From: Pseudomonadota bacterium
GTDB lineage: Bacteria; Desulfobacterota; Binatia; Binatales; Binataceae
Assembly: GCA_021324885.1 (NCBI GenBank)
Contig: JAJPIF010000002.1
Location: forward strand, 124,001-188,000
Length of the DNA stretch: 64,000 nucleotides
Reading direction: 5' to 3'
Of the stretch, positions 61,996 to 64,000 are shown in pieces (position 1 is the stretch's first letter; each line of letters starts with the position of its first letter). Made by a program: the position numbers and the translations under genes. The notes beneath the pieces are model-generated. The model had not been told where the DNA came from, searched no databases, and was given only the letters and a program-made list of their open reading frames with translations.

Positions 61996-62463
61996 ATGCT
62001 TAACATTCCGCCGAATTGGGGGACGTTTTGTGCCCTGATTGTTTCGTTCCTGGTTTTCTGGTTTATATTCAAACGGTTTTTGTTTGACCCCTTTCTGAAG
62101 CTGCTGGCCGAACGCGAGCGCAAGCTCAAGAGCTTAAAGGAGCGCACTGAACAGCTCCTTCGCGAAGGGCGCGAGGCGCACGAACGGCATGAGCGTGAGA
62201 TAATCGCCGTCCGCCGTGCCGCCCTGGCCGAACGTGAAAACGAACGCCGGCGCGCGGAAGAGGAGATTGCACGCCAAATCGAGGAAGCACGGATGGCAGC
62301 CAGGGATTCAATTGAGAAGGTGCGGGCTGAAATCGAACGGGAACTGAGGGCGGCAGAGCAGCAGCTCGGCAGCCTGGGTGAAAATCTCGCGACGGAATTG
62401 GCGGAACGGGTATTGGGCCGTACGTTGAAAACCGGCGGACCTCGCGTACATTCCCCAAACTGA
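61996..62463 (+). CDS. atpF: ATP synthase F0 subunit b' (first b-type subunit)
   Basis: 155 residues. One N-terminal membrane segment (FCALIVSFLVFWFIFKRFLF), then a long charged coiled coil (DPFLKLLAERERKLKSLKER onward) to the end. This is the peripheral-stalk b subunit. A second b-type gene follows after 19 bases, so the stalk is probably a b/b' heterodimer. GGAGAA lies upstream of the ATG at 61996. The subunit a and c genes are not next to it, so the F0 genes are split, as in several deltaproteobacteria. Confidence 0.88.
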   Translation: MLNIPPNWGTFCALIVSFLVFWFIFKRFLFDPFLKLLAERERKLKSLKERTEQLLREGREAHERHEREIIAVRRAALAERENERRRAEEEIARQIEEARMAARDSIEKVRAEIERELRAAEQQLGSLGENLATELAERVLGRTLKTGGPRVHSPN

Positions 62464-62482
62464 AGCGTCGCCATCCTGATTG

Positions 62483-63058
62483 ATGAAACTGAAGACCCTA
62501 CTGGCAGTGACTTTAAGCGTCGGGCTCAGCCCGGCGCTGGCCTTTTGCGCCGAACAGCCGGCCGCGAACAGGGGCTCGTGGATCGCGCTGATTTTTTACG
62601 TTATCAACTTTGCGATTTTTCTCTTCCTGATGGTCCATTATGCGGGACCCTTCATCCTCAAGTTCTTTGCTGAGCGCGCCAGCGAGATTCGGGAACAGTT
62701 CAAGGTTTCCGAATCCAGCCTGCGCAGCGCCAGCCGGACGGCGGACGAGGCCGGTGCCGCTATGGCCAACCTGGAAACTGAAAAGACACGAATCCTAAGT
62801 GAAATGCGTGCGGAAACGAATCGCGAAATTGCCCGTCTGCGCGACGCCGGAAAGGCGGCCGTCGAACGAATCAGACGCGACGCCGAACTGACGGCGGGCT
62901 CCCTGGTCGAAAACGGCCGCGGGATAATACAGGCCCATCTCGCATCCGCCGCGGCCCGGATTGCCCGCGATTTGATCGTGAATAACTTCGAGCCGGCGGA
63001 TCAGACCAGACTGGTGCGCGAATTTCTGCACGCCGTTACTGAGGAGAGACGGCCGTGA
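62483..63058 (+). CDS. atpF: ATP synthase F0 subunit b (second b-type subunit)
   Basis: 191 residues. It begins with a signal-peptide-like stretch (KLKTLLAVTLSVGLSPALAF, Cys at 22) before the usual membrane segment (WIALIFYVINFAIFLFLMVH) and coiled coil (FAERASEIREQFKVSESSLR). The coiled coil reaches about residue 150 and the C-terminal part (ARDLIVNNFEPADQTRLVRE) contacts delta. ATG at 62483. Its stop overlaps atpH as GTGA, showing coupled translation. Confidence 0.87.
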   Translation: MKLKTLLAVTLSVGLSPALAFCAEQPAANRGSWIALIFYVINFAIFLFLMVHYAGPFILKFFAERASEIREQFKVSESSLRSASRTADEAGAAMANLETEKTRILSEMRAETNREIARLRDAGKAAVERIRRDAELTAGSLVENGRGIIQAHLASAAARIARDLIVNNFEPADQTRLVREFLHAVTEERRP

Positions 63059-63624
63059 CCAGCACCAAGGTAGCCCGGCGTTATGCCCAGGCCTTGCTGG
63101 AGCTGGCCGCCGATCAGGGTCAACTTGAAAAATGGGGCGCGGAATTGGAACGTCTAGCCCAGGTAATCTCCAGCCCCGAACTCCTGCCCCGGCTGACTTC
63201 TCCCGAACTTCCCGATCAGCAACGCCTCGAGGCGGTGACGCTGATCGCCTCACGCATGGAGCTGAGTTTCCCTCTGCGCTCCTTCGCCGTGGTCGTAGCG
63301 CGCCATGGTCGGCTGGCTGAAATGGCGGCGATTGCACAGGCCTATCGCGACCTGCTCGATCGCCATCTGGGCCGCACGCGGGCTCGGATCACGTTTGCTG
63401 CGAAGCCTTCCCGCGAGGAACTGGCGACCGTGGTTGAAGCTTTGGAACGGGTTTCGGGCAAGAAAGTAATCCCGCAGGTCGAAGTCGATGCCAGTCTAAT
63501 CGGGGGCGTCGTCGCCGAACTTGAGGGTCGGACGTACGACGCGAGCGTGGCTAACCGGCTTTTGATTCTGCAGCGCGAATTGGGCCGTGATGGCTATGGA
63601 GGACGCCTGGCGGTTCAAGGGTAA
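63055..63624 (+). CDS. atpH: ATP synthase F1 subunit delta
   Basis: 189 residues, normal length. [20 protein letters not shown] at the start and [20 protein letters not shown] near the end are conserved in the delta/OSCP family, which links the peripheral stalk to alpha subunits. GTG start within the atpF stop; atpA follows eight bases after the stop. Confidence 0.92.
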   Translation: MTSTKVARRYAQALLELAADQGQLEKWGAELERLAQVISSPELLPRLTSPELPDQQRLEAVTLIASRMELSFPLRSFAVVVARHGRLAEMAAIAQAYRDLLDRHLGRTRARITFAAKPSREELATVVEALERVSGKKVIPQVEVDASLIGGVVAELEGRTYDASVANRLLILQRELGRDGYGGRLAVQG

Positions 63625-63632
63625 CTATTGTT

Positions 63633-64000
63633 ATGGCGGAAATCAGACCAGCGGAAATAAGTGAGATTCTCAAGCAGGAAATCAAAGGCTTCGAGGCGCG
63701 CGTTGACGTGCGCGAGACCGGCCGCGTGCTCTCCTGCGGCGACGGTATTGCGCGCATTTACGGGCTGCAGAACGCCGCCTCGGGTGAATTGCTCGAATTT
63801 CCCAACAACATTTTCGGTCTCGTCCTCAATCTCGAAGAGGACAATGTGGGTGCGGCGCTGTTTGCCGATCCCGAGTCGGTGCGCGAGGGTGACGAAGTCA
63901 AGCGTACCGGCAGGATCGCGGAGGTACCGGTTGGCGACGCCTTGCTCGGCCGCGTCGTCAATGCGCTGGGACAGCCGATCGACGACAAGGGGCCTATCCG
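63633..64000 (+). CDS. atpA: ATP synthase F1 subunit alpha, N-terminal part (cut by window edge)
   Basis: The frame from the ATG at 63633 is open to the end of the window, giving about 122 residues: [40 protein letters not shown] and [15 protein letters not shown] are classical for the alpha subunit's beta-barrel and start of the nucleotide domain. The P-loop lies beyond the edge. It follows atpH by eight bases in the same operon. Confidence 0.93.
   Translation, partial: MAEIRPAEISEILKQEIKGFEARVDVRETGRVLSCGDGIARIYGLQNAASGELLEFPNNIFGLVLNLEEDNVGAALFADPESVREGDEVKRTGRIAEVPVGDALLGRVVNALGQPIDDKGPI

Noticed and set aside
1-64000. CRISPR array, tRNA/rRNA genes, insertion sequences, prophage genes
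   Set aside because: No regularly spaced repeats, no cloverleaf or rRNA stretches and no transposase, integrase or phage structural motif was seen.

Overview
The window reads as a chromosomal contig of a high-GC Gram-negative bacterium. An outer-membrane polysaccharide export system (Wza-like SLBB protein, Wzi-like barrel) shows the Gram-negative envelope. The order bactofilin - atpF' - atpF - atpH - atpA resembles Deltaproteobacteria. F420/flavin-type oxidoreductases beside acyl-CoA dehydrogenases, CaiB-type CoA transferase and CocE-type hydrolases recall uncultured deltaproteobacteria-like lineages such as Binatota/Desulfobacterota_B. That placement is inference from gene content only; no rRNA or marker set is present.

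Region 1 (1-43342, all on the minus strand, continuing past the left edge) is one large Wzx/Wzy-type exopolysaccharide or capsule locus. Reading in the direction of transcription from 43342: a giant SLBB export protein, a Wzi-like outer-membrane protein and a Wzz-like chain-length protein. Next come nucleotide-sugar genes (rfbF, SDR, C-methyltransferase, rfbC-like epimerase, SDR, CmcI-family methyltransferase), then a variable core of glycosyltransferases, flippase, polymerase, methyltransferase, a secreted TIM-barrel-like protein and a sulfotransferase. This is followed by the module asnB - heparinase II/III - bi-domain oxidoreductase - wecB, and finally more glycosyltransferases including three GT2-NodB deacetylase fusions and the start of a second flippase. 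The predicted product is a heteropolymer with a deoxy/branched sugar, probably O-methylated, sulfated and possibly uronamide-containing. No initiating phosphoglycosyl transferase, Wzc-type kinase or CDP-glucose 4,6-dehydratase lies in the window.

Region 2 (43343-44557) is a 1.2 kb, comparatively AT-rich gene-free divergent spacer. It holds a well-placed sigma-54-like -24/-12 element facing the polysaccharide operon, a 9-bp perfect inverted repeat and clustered CAGAAG motifs.

Region 3 (44558-52511) is a catabolic island: enoyl-CoA hydratase, two adjacent acyl-CoA dehydrogenases (likely heteromeric), CocE/NonD hydrolase, an amidohydrolase-fold protein, a crotonase that matches 6-oxocamphor hydrolase in its key residues, and an F420/FMN luciferase-like oxidoreductase. 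It suggests degradation of a cyclic or branched carbon skeleton through CoA esters and retro-Claisen cleavage.

Region 4 (52512-64000) is mostly housekeeping: VanZ-like protein, an AmgK-MurU sugar-recycling pair, nuoA-nuoC-nuoD without nuoB, a class I glutamine amidotransferase, a double CaiB/BaiF CoA transferase, a frameshifted F420/PPOX-type oxidoreductase, then bactofilin and the start of the ATP synthase operon, cut by the right edge inside atpA. No tRNA, rRNA, CRISPR array, insertion sequence or phage gene was seen.
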